Position numbers and translations under genes: made by a program. DNA of 64,000 nt, from contig CM055111.1 in assembly GCA_029204225.1 (NCBI GenBank), positions 9,991,000 to 10,054,999 of the forward strand. The letters run 5' to 3'. This document shows positions 35,907 through 46,570 of this stretch, in pieces. The stretch comes from Diphasiastrum complanatum (lineage: Eukaryota; Streptophyta; Lycopodiopsida; Lycopodiales; Lycopodiaceae). Below the pieces are notes generated by a model. That model was not told where the DNA came from. It worked only from the letters and a program-made list of their open reading frames with translations, and made no database searches. Position 1 is the stretch's first letter, and each line of letters starts with the position of its first letter.

Positions 35907-36251
35907 CTACTGATCCTCCACCGACTCCTCACCCTCGTCAGGTGCATTGTTCTGTCGCTCTTGCTCTGCCTCCTGGTTAGCACAACGTTTGGCCGCCCTT
36001 TCCCTGACCATGATGAGTTGCCGCCGTGTGAAGTTCATTCCGATCTGCTCATCCAAATCCAGCTCGACAGTGGGGGCAGGGTCCACAGCAGGGTCGGGGA
36101 TCTGCAGCTCTGGGTGTCTCTCCCGAGTCTGTCGCAGCATCTCTGCAATGTCTGCCTCTTGCTTCCGATGTCTTTCGTTGTGCCTTCGGATATCTTCCTC
36201 GAGCTTCCTTCTGGCTTCTCCCTCGGGCTTCGGTGGTATGCGCTTTGCCAT
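35907..36251 (-). CDS. hAT accessory protein, ORF2 of element B (114 aa)
   Basis: ATG at 36249-36251, stop at 35907. The protein starts MAKRIPPKPEGEARRKLEED and is strongly charged, with a probable coiled coil at residues 10-45. A middle Pro-rich turn (PELQIPDP), the block LDLDEQIGMNFT and RRQLIMVRERAA follow, and an acidic end DEGEESVEDQ. It has no similarity that I recognise. It is convergent with the transposase gene, 0.5 kb away. The homologue in element F is also open and 114 residues, with in-frame length changes, which supports coding. A role in transposition (binding, nuclear import or regulation, as MURB or TNPA do in other superfamilies) is inference. Confidence 0.6.
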   Translation of the reverse strand: MAKRIPPKPEGEARRKLEEDIRRHNERHRKQEADIAEMLRQTRERHPELQIPDPAVDPAPTVELDLDEQIGMNFTRRQLIMVRERAAKRCANQEAEQERQNNAPDEGEESVEDQ

Positions 36252-36419
36252 CTCGATCGACCTTCTCCTCACAAAACCCTGCTCCTCGAACACCCTCTCA
36301 CAGCACCCTGGCTCTCAAACAGCCTCTCACAGCCTGTCACCGGCTCTCGCTTGCTCTCTCACTGTCTATCACTAGCTCTCTCACAGCCTCTTAAAATGCC
36401 GATCACAATGGCATTCTGA

Positions 36420-36650
36420 GTGCTTATTTATCCCCACAGCCTAATCGGCCATGTGGATCCCCATCATCCCTCCATGTGCCTCTGTACCCTAAACCCATGT
36501 GATGCTCCCCCCCTGTGTTGCTCTTCCATTGGCCCCATGGTCTGCTCACCCACAGTGCCCATGTGCTGTTGCACCAGTCCCCTGCACCATGTACTGTACC
36601 CTCTTTTTTTACACCCAAAACCCCCTTTTTTTTCCATTTTTTTGACCTGT
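36420..36650. repeat. Subterminal repeats of element B, ORF2 side
   Basis: About 1.5 units, on the minus strand, of the ~85-bp repeat (CAATGGAAGAGCAACA-like and GGGGAGCA strings) that is present in three copies in elements D, E and F. Confidence 0.5.
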
Positions 36651-36812
36651 TTTGGTAGGTAATAGGCAAAAATTAAATATTAAAAATATAAAAAAATATA
36701 TATATTAAAAATGGTAATGCCCTGGTACCGCGGATCCTAGGGCGGTACCGTACCGTCGGTACCACTGATATGGTACTGGCGGTACCATACCAACGGTACC
36801 AAGGGCCACTAT

Positions 36813-36813
<1 letters not shown>

Positions 36814-36865
<52 letters not shown>
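36814..36865. repeat. AT-rich spacer between elements B and D
   Basis: ATAC steps then a pure (TA)n run. It begins with ATACATAC, the right copy of element B's target duplication. Confidence 0.8.
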
Positions 36866-37075
36866 CATAGAATCACATGGTACCACCATTATGGTACCGC
36901 GGTTATGGTGCAACCCTGGGATCCGCAGTACCAGGGCGGCACCAGTATATAATATTTTTTATTATTTTTTTTGTTCATTTTCTAACAAAAATTGCTTTTT
37001 TTAATGTAAATTAGGCTCAAAAGATGTGAAAAAAAAGGGTTTAGGGTTTAGAAAAAAGGGGGGACTATACAGGGG

Positions 37076-37330
37076 GAGCAGACCTTGGGGCCAATGGGAG
37101 TGCAGCATGTGGGGGAGCAACAAATCAGGGCAGGTACAACGTCACATGGGCAATGTGGGGGAGCAGACCACGAGCCCAATCGGAGTGCAGCACGTGGGGG
37201 AGCAACACATGGGGGCAGGTACAGTAGCACATGGGCACTGTGGGGGATCAGGCCATGGGGCCAATGGGAGTGCCGCACGAGGGGGAGCAACAAATGGGGG
37301 CTGGTACAACGGCACATGGAGGGATCATCA
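37076..37330. repeat. 85-bp tandem repeats of element D
   Basis: Three units starting at 37076, 37161 and 37246, each containing GGAGTGCAGCATGTGGGGGA or a variant. They lie between the terminus and the ORF2 position. Confidence 0.85.
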
Positions 37331-37879
37331 ACAACTGCACATGGGGAAACAGGCTGTGGTGTTAAATAGGCACTCACAAGGCCATTGTGAGAGGCATTTT
37401 CAGAGGCTGTGAGAGGCATGGTGAAAGGCTGTGAGAGAGCCAGTGAGAGGCTGTGAGAGGCTGTGAGAGCCATTTTGAGAAACAAGAACAGCCCCAGCCG
37501 TATATGGCGGGATACGTATTGTTATTTTGATACATCTGTTGAATTAATGTACAATGTGTTTTTTGTGCAACGCGTGCCTGGTGTAATGCAATGTAATGTA
37601 TGTGTTTATGAAACGCTATCAAGGGGAGTGTATTTCTGTGAGTGCATCTGCTATCAATCTCTGCTTTTTAAACTAATTGAAAATACAATTCACACACGCA
37701 TATACAATTCGAAATAAAATTGAAAACAGAGCATCACATTTACAAATCGACAAATACACAATGTGCAGCAGATAAAGTACGTCCAACACTGGATATAATA
37801 TGTAAAATAATCTGAATACAGTGTTCGACCATCTGGACGCCAAACATGGAACATGATATCAAACTGCTAAAAATAAAAT

Positions 37880-40018
37880 AACAGAGCCACAATCAATGCT
37901 CTGGCTCTGACTCAGACAAATGCTCCGGAGACAACTCAGGGCCCCGAGCTCGCAACCGATATCTATGCCTGTCTGGAACTGGCATGGGTTGTGTATCTGA
38001 GGAGGACTCGTCATCCACATCCTCCCAATCTGCCTCCACATCAGGCCCCCAAGCAAGCCAAACCAACTAGACCTGCTCCAGCTGAATGTGACTATGTATC
38101 TCTAGCTGTACCTGGAGCCCTGCGAGGTCGTCCTCTCTTCCCTGGCTGAATCTGTGCTCTGCCTTTCTTGTTCGGTGCACCCTTGGGCCTTCCTGGTCTC
38201 TTGTGGACAAGGGGAGATGTCAATGCCTCATCACCCCCATGCAAATCACCTGGCTGGCTAGGTTGGGCCCAAGCTGAGGGCTGATTGGGATAGGGAAGCC
38301 AGAGAGGGGTATCCTTGTGCAGTGGAGTGGGGAGGATGAGCCCGTGGAGTGTGTGCCGGTGGGGCTTCTGCAGAACTGGCTGTGCAGGAGGCAAGTACAG
38401 CGGCGATATGTACTGAAAGGGGCGTTGTGGTGGCCGGTACTGGTACAGCCTGGGTGTTGCCAAAGGAGGAGCCAGTGGAGTGGGTGCTGCCAAAGAAGGA
38501 GGATGTGAAGTGGGTGCTGCCGCTGGAGGAGCCACTATGGATGTGGGCACTGCAAGAGAAAACCTGGGGACAGATGGTGGCCTGCCATGGAGACCTGGTG
38601 CTGCAGAAGTGGACGGCGATGGAGGGGCTGCACACCTTAATGGCATCGGTGGCACTGGAGGTGTTGTGCGACGCACATATACCCTCTGAGGAACTGGAGG
38701 AATTGGAGGCACGTCATGTAGCTGCTCTGGTTGGGACTCTGTGTATGGCATGCTGGCAAGAGATGATGGGGGTGCCCTGACACTCGGCATCTGCTGGGCC
38801 TTTGAATCCAATGTGGCAATCAAGTAGTCTAGCTGGGCATCTGATTACAAATGCTCTGGGCTCTGGGCCTCATCTTGCGCACTATCCCCTGAATCATCCC
38901 GTGCCTCATCATGTGCACCCTGTAGACCCTAAATGGCCTCCCAATTGGTGCAATCAAAGTCATCTGGTGTGTTGTCGTAGTAACGGCCATGACTCTGTAC
39001 TGCACGCATCCAAACAGCTGCGGAACCGGCATGTAAATCACTTTGCCCTCTATCAAGAGCCTCCTCCACCATATCGACATAGGTAGGTTTGCCACTGCCC
39101 CCCCCCCCCGTGTGCCCTGTCTGTCTCCCGGTAGAACCTGTGCCATGTGCCCCACCTCTGCCGTGTGATGCACCTATGACCCATGCCCGTGGCGTGTGCC
39201 CAACACCTGTATCATCTGCCTCATCCCACTCTTACCTGGCGAACACAACCCGAATGGGCTCATCCTCATACTGCTCATCCTCTGACACTGGCTCATCTGC
39301 CTCATACAATGTGGAGGCTCTTTGTGCTCAAGCCCAAGCTCTCTCTGTCTCATCTCGGCAAGCTCCCTCTCTCTCTCTGCCATCAACTGTGTGCCCAAGT
39401 CATCTGCAGGCATGGGATGGGTGTTGTCCGTAGGCAAGTCAACCTGGCGCTCCAAATCAGATATCTTCGTTTGCAAGGTTAAAATTTTGCATGTCAAAGA
39501 GACAACTTGATCAGGAAATGAAACCAACGTACTAGTGAACCGTCAACCAACATGCTATGGGAGAATAGCCTATCACCTGCAATGTGCTCGTAATGGTCGG
39601 CAGTCTCCTAGCGAGACGTGCGTTGGTGCTACAGAACACCAACCACTCCAACTGACTCACTGACAGCATGTTTCTTCTTCTCGTGTGAATGAGGGCCCAT
39701 GTGCTCCAATTACGCTCAAAAGGAGCGGTGCAAAACCGGAGAACACCCTCCGAAATGGTGTTCTCCCCCGCCAAAAGACGTGGCCCGTAGGTGTCCAGAA
39801 GTCACTGCCTGACGGGGGCGAACATGCTGGCACAAGGGGCAACATTCAGTGTGCCACCATTTTTGGCGTGCGCACCGAGCAAGTGGCCTTTAAGGCGAGT
39901 GAGGGTGGCAACGAACTCGGCAACGCACGATCTTTGCACCGGACTTGTTGGACTTGTCGGGAACCTGCCTGACAACGTCCACCTCGTCCCACAGATCGGC
40001 AAGGTTGGAATGCACCAT
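37880..40018 (-). pseudogene. hAT transposase (element D), DUF659 deleted
   Basis: ATG at 40016-40018. The BED region (FVATLTRLKGHLLG) and SEGVLRFCTAPF are followed directly by ERNWSTWALIHTRRRN and LSVSQLEWLVFCSTN, the hAT C-terminal dimerisation motif. The ~600 residues between, including two catalytic Asp regions, are deleted. Downstream are a coiled-coil stretch (KISDLERQVDLP, LMAERERELAEM), acidic segments, the Pro-rich tail with repeated PPLA/PTP units, the AT-hooks (KRPGRPKG, KRGRPRR) and SEPEH-stop near 37890. Other frameshifts occur near 39170 and 38830. Confidence 0.8.
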
Positions 40019-40270
40019 TTCTATAGAAGGAACTGGGGAAAAAAGGCAGAGATGATCGTGAATGCGATAGAAGGCGGAAGGCTGGAAAAAACACAGCAAT
40101 GGCGGAAATAGCAGTAGCAGGGGCGGAAGCGATCTGTCGTATACAAAGACAGTGTGATGGCAAGGAGGGCGCGGACAGCAGGAAGAGGGCGCGATGGGCA
40201 GGGAGAGAGATGAAGTGAGAGGGGGGGGGGGGGGAAGGGGGGGAAATAGGGTAAAAATATATATATATAT

Positions 40271-40486
40271 CATAGTGCCCTGTGGTACCGCTGTTATGGT
40301 ACCGCCGGTACGGTACCGCCCTGGGATCCGCGGCACCAGGGTGGTATCATAATAAAAAAAAAAATTAAATTAAATTTTTTTCCCGTGTTATTTTCGTAAA
40401 AATAAATAATTTTTTTTTTTTGTTACCGCGGTACCAGTATGGTCCCGCGGTATCGGGATCCGCGGTACCCGGTACCGCGGGACCTA

Positions 40487-40488
<2 letters not shown>
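40271..40488. mobile_element. 218-bp hAT miniature element (MITE)
   Basis: It starts CATAGTGCCC (40271) like the ORF2-side ends and finishes GGGACCTATG (40488) like the transposase-side ends. Both flanks are ATATATAT. It holds no gene. The simplest reading is an internally deleted derivative mobilised by the same transposase. Alternatively the right part is element D's own end. Confidence 0.55.

Positions 40489-40518
<30 letters not shown>
40489..40518. repeat. (AT)n tract between mini-element and element E
   Basis: A pure AT run of 30 bp. It supplies possible ATATATAT target duplications for both neighbours. Confidence 0.9.
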
Positions 40519-40520
<2 letters not shown>

Positions 40521-40769
40521 TAGTACCCCATGGTACCGCCAGTACCATAATGGTGGTACCGCCATTATGGTGCCGCCCTTAGACCCGCGGTACCAGGGCG
40601 GCACCATAATAATAATAATTTTTATTTTTTTTATTTTTTTTATTAAAAACCCCTTTTACTAGGGTAATTTAGGGTAAAAAAATTTGAAAAAAAAAGTGTC
40701 AGGGTTTAGAAAAAAGGGGGGACTGTATAGGGGAATATACAGAGGGACTGTACAGGGGGCACTGTGGGG

Positions 40770-41020
40770 GAGCAGACCTTGGGGTCAATGGGAATGCAGC
40801 ATGTGGGGGAGCAGCAAATCCGGACAGGTACACCGTCACATGGGCACTATGGGGGAGCAGAGCAGACCACGGACCCAATCGGAGTGCAGCATGTGGGGGA
40901 GCAATACATGGGGCAGGTACAGTAGCACATGGGCACTGTGGGGAAGCAGGCCATGGGGCCAATGGGAGTGCAGCACGTGGGGGGGCAACAAATGGGGGCA
41001 GGTACAAGGGCACATGGAGG
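40770..41020. repeat. 85-bp tandem repeats of element E
   Basis: Three units starting near 40770, 40857 and 40943, each with GAGTGCAGCATGTGGGGGAG or a variant. Confidence 0.8.
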
Positions 41021-41079
41021 GATCATCAACAACTGCACATCGGGAAACAGGCTGTGGGGTTAAATAGGCACTCACGAGG

Positions 41080-41150
41080 CTGTGAGAGAGCCAGTGAGAG
41101 GCTGAGAGAGAGAGGCTGTGAGAGCCAGTGAGAGGCTGTGAGAGCCTGAG
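41080..41150. repeat. GAGAGGCTGT minisatellite before ORF2 (element E)
   Basis: Short imperfect repeats of GTGAGAGGCTGTGAGAGCC type lie just upstream of ORF2. The same array occurs in D (37385-37475), F (45510-45700) and, reversed, B (36290-36400). Confidence 0.8.
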
Positions 41151-41482
41151 GGCGAAGCCAGGAGGAAGCTCGAGGAAGATGTCCGAAGGCACAACGAAAG
41201 GCATCGGAAGCAATAGGCAGACATTGCAGAGATGTTGCGACAGACTCGGGAGAGACACCCAGAGCTGCAGATCCCCGCCCCCGTTGTGGCCCCTGCCCCC
41301 ACTGTCGAGCTGGATTTGGATGAGCAAATCGGAATGAACTTCACACGACGGCAGCTCATCATGGTCAGGGAAAGGGCTGCCCGCCGTCGGGCGGACCAGG
41401 AGGCAGCTCGGGCTAACCGGGAGGCAGAGAGCGACAAAACAATGCACCTGACGAGGGCGAGGAGTCTGTGGAGGATCCGTAG
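41149..41482 (+). pseudogene. ORF2 of element E, broken
   Basis: Homologous to the 114-residue ORF2 of B and F. The start ATG is missing (the repeat array runs straight into the GEARRKLEED equivalent). A TAG replaces a Gln after RHRKQ-type sequence (41215), and a small deletion after 41430 shifts the acidic C-terminus out of frame. The middle (PELQIPAP, LDLDEQIGMNFTRRQLIM) is intact. Confidence 0.7.
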
Positions 41483-41984
41483 AAATGTTTAGAGTGGATA
41501 GGATCCAGCCGTATGTGGCTGGCTGTTGTTATGTGGTTTTCAGCATAAGATGAGGCAACATTTAGTGTTTGACACAGTGTAAAGAACAACCCCAGCCGTA
41601 TGTGGCGGGATACGTATTGTTATTTTGATACCACTATTGAATTGATGTTCAATGTGTTTTTTGTGCAACGCATGCCTGGTGTAATGCAGTGTAATATGTG
41701 TGTTTATGAAATGCTAAAGAGGGGTTGTATTTCTGTGTTGTGCATCTGCTATCAATCTCTGTAGTTGAAACTAATTGAAAATACGCACATACCATTCAAA
41801 ATAAAATTGAAAACAGAGCATCACAATTACAAATTGACAAATACACAATGTGCAGCGAATAGAATACGTCCAACACTAGATATAATATGGAAAATGGTCT
41901 GAATACAGTGTTCGACCATTTGGTCGCCAAACATGGAACATGATATCAAACTGCTAAAAATAAAATAACAGAGCTACAATCAAT

Positions 41985-44458
41985 GCTCTGGCTCTAACTC
42001 AGACGAATGCTCCGGAGACAACTCAGGGCCCCGAGCTGACTCTCGCAACTGATATCTATGCCTGTCTGGAACTGGCATGGGCTGTGTATCCGAGGAGGAG
42101 GACTCGTCATCCTCATCCTCCCAATCTGCCTCCGCATCAGCCCCCAAGCAAGCCAAACCGACCAGACCTGCTCCAGCTGGCGCCGGGGCCCTGCGAGGTC
42201 GTCCTCTCTTCCCTGGCTGTTTCTGTGCTCTGCCTTTCTTGTTCGGTGCACCCTTGGGCCTTCATGGTCTCTTGCGGACGAGGGGAGTTGTCAATGCCTC
42301 ATCACCCCCATGCGAATCACCTAGCTAGGCTGGGCCCAAGCTGAGGCCGGCTGGGATAGAGAAGCCAAAGATGGGTGACCCTGTGCAGCGGATAGTGGAG
42401 GATAGGTCCGTGGAGTGTGTGCCCGTGGGCCTGCTGCTGGTGGAGGAACTGGCTGTGGAGGGGCTGTCCCTGCAGGAGGCAAGTACAGCGGCGATATGTA
42501 CTGAAAGGGGCCCTGCGGTGGCCGGTATTGGTACATACTAGGTGCTGCCACTGGAGGAACCACTGTGGATGTGGGCGCTGCAAGGGAAAACCTGGGCACT
42601 GGAGCCACTGGAGGAGCCACTGAAGGAGCCACTGTGGATGTGGGCGCTGCAAGAGTTGATTTGTTGTTCATCAAGAGTAGAGGAGCTTGGACCTTCAATA
42701 GGAATAGTCGACTGAGGAACTAGAAACCTGGGCACAGATGGTGGCCTGCCATGGAGACCTGGTACTGCAGAAGTGGATGGCGATGGAGGGGCTGCTGGCC
42801 TCAACGGCATCGGTGGCACTGGAGGTGCTGTGCGGCGCACGTACAACCTCTGAGGAACTGGAGGAACTGCAGGCACCTCGTGTAGCTGCTCTGGCTGAGA
42901 CTCTGTGTAGGGCATGCTGGCTAGAGAGGATGGGGGCGCCCTGACACTCGGCATCTGCTGGGCCTCTGAATCCAACTCTGCAATCAAGTCGTCCAGCTGG
43001 GCATCCGAATATAAATGCTCTGGGCTCTGGGACTCATCATGTGCACCATCCTCTGGATCATCTTGTGCCTGATCCCGGCCTCATCATGTGCACCATGCGG
43101 ACCCTGCATGGCCTCCCAATCGGTACAATCAAAGTCATCTGGTGACTCCTCTGATGTGTTGTCATAGAAATGCCTATGGCTCTGTGATGCACGCATCCAA
43201 GCAGCTGCGGAAGGTAAACCCAAATCACTCTGCCCCCTATCAAGAGCCTCCTCCATCAAATCAACATAAGAAGGTATGCCACTGGCCCCCCATGTGTGCC
43301 ATGCCCGTCTCCCGGTATAATCTATGGCATGTGTCCCACCTCTACCACGTGATGCACCTGTGACCCCTGCTCTAGGCGTGTGCCCAGCACCTGTATCATA
43401 TGCCTCATCCCGCTCTGATCTGGCGAACACAACCCGAATGGGCTCATCCTCATCCTGATCATCCTCTGACACTGGCTCATCTACCTCGTACAATGGAGGC
43501 TCTCTGTGCTCAAGCCCAAGCTCTCTCTCTCTCATCTCGGCAAGCTCCGTCTCTCTCTCTCTGCCATCAACTGTGTGCCCAGGTCATCTGCAGGCATGGG
43601 ATGGGTGATGTCCGTAGGCAAGTCAACCTGGCACTCCAAATCAGATATCTTCGTCTGCAAGGTTTAAAATTTGCATGTCAGAGAGACAACTTTATCAAGA
43701 AATGAAACCAACATACCAGGAGTCAACCAACATGCTATGGGAGAATAGCTTATCACCTGCAATGCGCTCGTAATGGTCGGAAGTCTGGCGAGACGTGCGT
43801 TGGTGCTACAGAACACCAACCGCTCCAACTGACTCACTGACAACCGGTTTCTTCTCCTCGTGTGAATGAGTGCCCATGTGCTCCAATTACACTCACACAC
43901 GGAGGCAGCGCAGTCCTGTGGTACGTGCAATGAAATGCTTCAGCACATGTGCATGGGTGGAAGGTCAACGAAACACAGCAATGGAGGATGAAATGAAATG
44001 CATACCTGAGAAAGGACACGCAGTGCAAGACGCTGTATGGATGGATAGGTGCTACCGAACATGGTCCACCAGAGACAAAGGGACTGGACGAGGATGCACT
44101 CCCTCTCATGCGTGCCAGCCAAGCAGGCAGCAACTCGGGGTCAACCACGTAAGGCGCGGTGCAAAACCGGAGAACACCCTCCGAAATGGTGTTCTCCCCC
44201 GCCACAAGGCCCGTAGGTGTCCATAAGTCGCTGCCTGACAGGAACGGACATGCTGGCATAGGGGGCAGCATTCAGTGTGCCACCATTTTTGGCGCGTGCG
44301 CCAAGTAGGTGGCCTTTAAGGCGAGTGAGGGTGGCACTGAACTCAACCAGGCAATATCGACAACGCACGATCTTTGCACCGGACTTTTTGGACTTGTCGG
44401 GAACCCGCCTGACAATGTCCCCCTCGCCCCACAGATCGGCAAGGTTGGAATGCACCAT
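41985..44458 (-). pseudogene. hAT transposase (element E), DUF659 deleted
   Basis: ATG at 44456-44458. MVHSNLADLWGEGDIVRR and the BED finger (CRYCLVEF, LKGHLLG) lead, after a frameshift, to the FCTAPYVVDPELLPAW region. About 44050-43900 is unrelated filler, and then ECNWSTWALIHTRRRN (hAT dimerisation) resumes. Next are the coiled coil (LMAERERE, LAEMRERELGLEHREP), the acidic block VSEDDQDEDEPI, FDCTDWEAM, the Pro-rich tail and the AT-hooks. A 70-bp insertion at about 42657-42727 and a duplicated ~100-bp unit alter the tail. Two catalytic Asp regions are gone. Confidence 0.78.
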
Positions 44459-44801
44459 TTCTGTAGAGGGAACTGGGGCAAAAAGGCAGAGATGATGGTG
44501 AGTGCGATAGGTGGCGGAAAGCTGGAAAATCCACAACAAAGGCCGAAATAGCAATAGCGGGGGCTGAAGCGATCAGTGCAACGCGAAGACAGTATGATGG
44601 CGAGGAGTGGGCGGACAACACAGGGGGCGCAGACAGCAGCGCGATGGGCAGGGAGAGAGATGAAGCGAGGGGGGTGATTAGGTTAAAAATATATATATTA
44701 AAATATTAAATATTGTGGTACTGCGGATCAATATGGATCAGCGGTACCACACTGGATCCGCGGTACCGGGATCCGCGGATCCTGGTACCGCTGGATCTAT
44801 G

Positions 44802-44807
44802 ATATGT

Positions 44808-44853
<46 letters not shown>

Positions 44854-44961
44854 TATCAAATAAATTAATATATTATGGTACCGTGGATCTATATCAGTAT
44901 GGATCCGCGGTACCGGGATCCGCGGATCTTGGTACCGCTGGATCTATGATATATACATATG

Positions 44962-45002
<41 letters not shown>
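44802..45002. repeat. AT tracts with an orphan hAT end
   Basis: Two AT runs (44802-44860 and 44949-45002) flank a lone copy of the transposase-side end (about 44862-44948). That copy repeats E's own end (GGATCCGCGGTACCGGGATC) and finishes CTATG at 44948. It is the remnant of another element or of a partial duplication. Confidence 0.75.
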
Positions 45003-45004
<2 letters not shown>

Positions 45005-45218
45005 TAGTGGCACGTGGTACCGCCATTATGGTACCGCGGTACCATAATGGTGGTACCGCGGTTATGGTGCCGCCCTCAGACCAGCGGTACCAGGGCGGCA
45101 CCACAAAAATAATATTTTTTATTATTTTTTAAAAAAAAAAAAACCCTTTTAACAGGCTAAAACTAGGTAAAAACTAAGATGTTACTGTACAGGGGTCTGT
45201 ACTGGGGGCACTGTGGGA

Positions 45219-45460
45219 GAGCGGACCCAATCGGAGTGCGGCATGTGGGGAAGCAATACATGGGGCAGGTACAGTAGCACATGGGCACTGTGGAGGAGCA
45301 GACCATGGACCCAATCAGAGTGCAGCATGTGGGGGAGCAATACATCCGGACAGGTACACCGTCACATGGGCACTGTGGAGGAGCAGACCATGGACCCAAT
45401 CGCAGTGCAGCATGTGGGGGATCAGCACATGGGGCAGGTACAGTAGCACATGGGATCATC
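45219..45460. repeat. 85-bp tandem repeats of element F
   Basis: Three units starting near 45219, 45296 and 45381, each with GAGTGCAGCATGTGGGGGA or a variant. Confidence 0.8.
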
Positions 45461-45720
45461 AACAAAAGCAAATTGGGAAACAGGCTGTGGGGTTAAATAG
45501 GCACTCACGAGACAATGAGAGAGCCAGTGAGAGGGGGTGAGAGGCATTGTGAGAAGCTGTGAGGGAGAGCCAGTGGGAGGCTGTGAGAGAGGCATTGTGA
45601 GAGGCTGTGTGACAGACCGAGTGAGAGGCTGTGAGAGGGGGGCTGTGAGAGAGCCAGTGAGAGCCATTGAGAGGCTGTGAGAGGCTGTGAGGGTCATTTC
45701 GAGCAACAGGGTGTTGTGAG

Positions 45721-46065
45721 ATGGCGGAGGGCGAAGCCAGGAGGAAGCTCGAGGAAGATGTCCGAAGGCACAACGAAAGGCATCGGCAGCAAGAAGCAGA
45801 CATTGCAGAGATGCTACGAGAGACTCGGCAGAGACACCCAGAGCTGCAGATCCCCGCCCCCATTGTGGCCCCCGCCCCCGCTATCGAGCTGGATTTGGAT
45901 GAGCAGATCGGAATGAACTTCACACAACGACAGCTCATCATGGTCAGGGAAAGGGCTGCCCGCCGTCGGGCTGACCAGGAGGCAGCTCGGGCTAACCGGG
46001 AGGTAGAGCGAGAGCGACAGAACAATGCACCTGACGAGGGCGAGGAGTCTCTGGAGGATCTGTAG
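45721..46065 (+). CDS. hAT accessory protein, ORF2 of element F (114 aa)
   Basis: ATG at 45721, stop at 46063-46065. It starts MAEGEARRKLEEDVRRHNER and continues through a predicted coiled coil, PELQIPAP, LDLDEQIGMNFTQRQLIM and RERAARRRADQEAARANRE to the acidic end EGEESLEDL. Compared with the copy in B it lacks seven residues near the start and has seven extra in the Arg/Glu-rich part; both changes are multiples of three bases. Conservation of the frame in two copies whose transposases are broken suggests real coding. No known domain is recognised. It probably acts in the nucleus with the transposase; this is inferred from linkage only. Confidence 0.65.
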   Translation: MAEGEARRKLEEDVRRHNERHRQQEADIAEMLRETRQRHPELQIPAPIVAPAPAIELDLDEQIGMNFTQRQLIMVRERAARRRADQEAARANREVERERQNNAPDEGEESLEDL

Positions 46066-46570
46066 AAATGTTTAGCATAGATGGGGTCTAGCCGTATGTG
46101 GCTGACTGTTGTTATTTAATGTTCATCAGTAGATGAGGCAGTATTTAGTGTCTGGCATGGTGTAAAGAACAGCCCCAACCGTATGCGGCGGGAATACGTA
46201 TTGTAGTTTTGATACATCTGTTGAATTAATGTATGGTGTGTTTTTTGTGCAATGTGTGCCTTGTGTATTGCAATCTGATGTATGTGATTATGAAATGCTA
46301 TCAGGGGGGTTGTATTTCTGTGTTCTGCATATGCTCTCAAACTCTGTACTGAAAACTAATTGAAAACATGCACACACCATTTGAAGTAAAACTGCAAGTA
46401 GAACATCACAATTACAAATTGACAAATACACATTGTGCAGTGAATAGAATACGTCCAACACCAAATATAATATGAAAATTGGTCTGAATACAGTGTTCGA
46501 CCAACTGGCCGCCAAACATGGAACATGATATCAAACTGCTAAAAATAAAATGACGGAGCTACAATCAATG

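Larger units (their letters stand above)
32630..36813 (+). mobile_element. hAT element B (4.2 kb, two genes, flanked by TSD)
   Basis: It starts CATAGGTCCC at 32630 and ends CTATG at 36809-36813. The CANNG start fits hAT inverted repeats, and the near-matching 8-bp flanks fit hAT target duplication. The left end is packed with GGTACC, GGATCC and CCGCGG-type palindromes, and the right end with GGTACC. It holds a transposase gene (plus, 33056 to about 35390) and a convergent small gene (minus, 36251-35907). The transposase has an in-frame stop and a large internal deletion. Confidence 0.85.
36866..40262 (-). mobile_element. hAT element D, ORF2 lost, transposase gutted
   Basis: It begins CATAGAATCAC (36866) on the ORF2 side. 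The transposase gene runs minus from 40018. The normal GGTACC-rich right end is either replaced at about 40262 by a 218-bp mini-element or lies at 40430-40488 with an insertion before it. ORF2 has been removed between the GAGAGGCTGT repeats (to about 37475) and the string AACAGCCCCAGCCGTAT (37487). Confidence 0.75.
40519..44801 (-). mobile_element. hAT element E (4.3 kb)
   Basis: CATAG at 40519 and CTATG at 44797-44801. The flanks ATATATAT and ATATGTAT match at seven of eight positions. It holds ORF2 (plus, broken) and the transposase gene (minus, from 44458, internally deleted), convergent as in B and F. G/C-rich ends with GGTACC, GGATCC and CCGCGG lie on the transposase side. Confidence 0.85.

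Noticed and set aside
35947-36419. Two overlapping plus-strand frames of 142 and 152 codons
   Set aside because: Antisense to ORF2; no start context or conservation across copies.
36814-36865. CRISPR-like or satellite array in the hAT cluster
   Set aside because: The repeats are AT tracts and element-specific tandem units; there is no spacer-repeat regularity and the DNA is eukaryotic.
36673-36876. 67-codon frame with an Ile-Tyr run
   Set aside because: Translation of the AT tract between elements B and D.
40836-41447. 203-codon minus-strand frame (and 45459-46025)
   Set aside because: Antisense to ORF2 and the GAGAGGCTGT repeats; rich in Ser/Leu because of the repeats.
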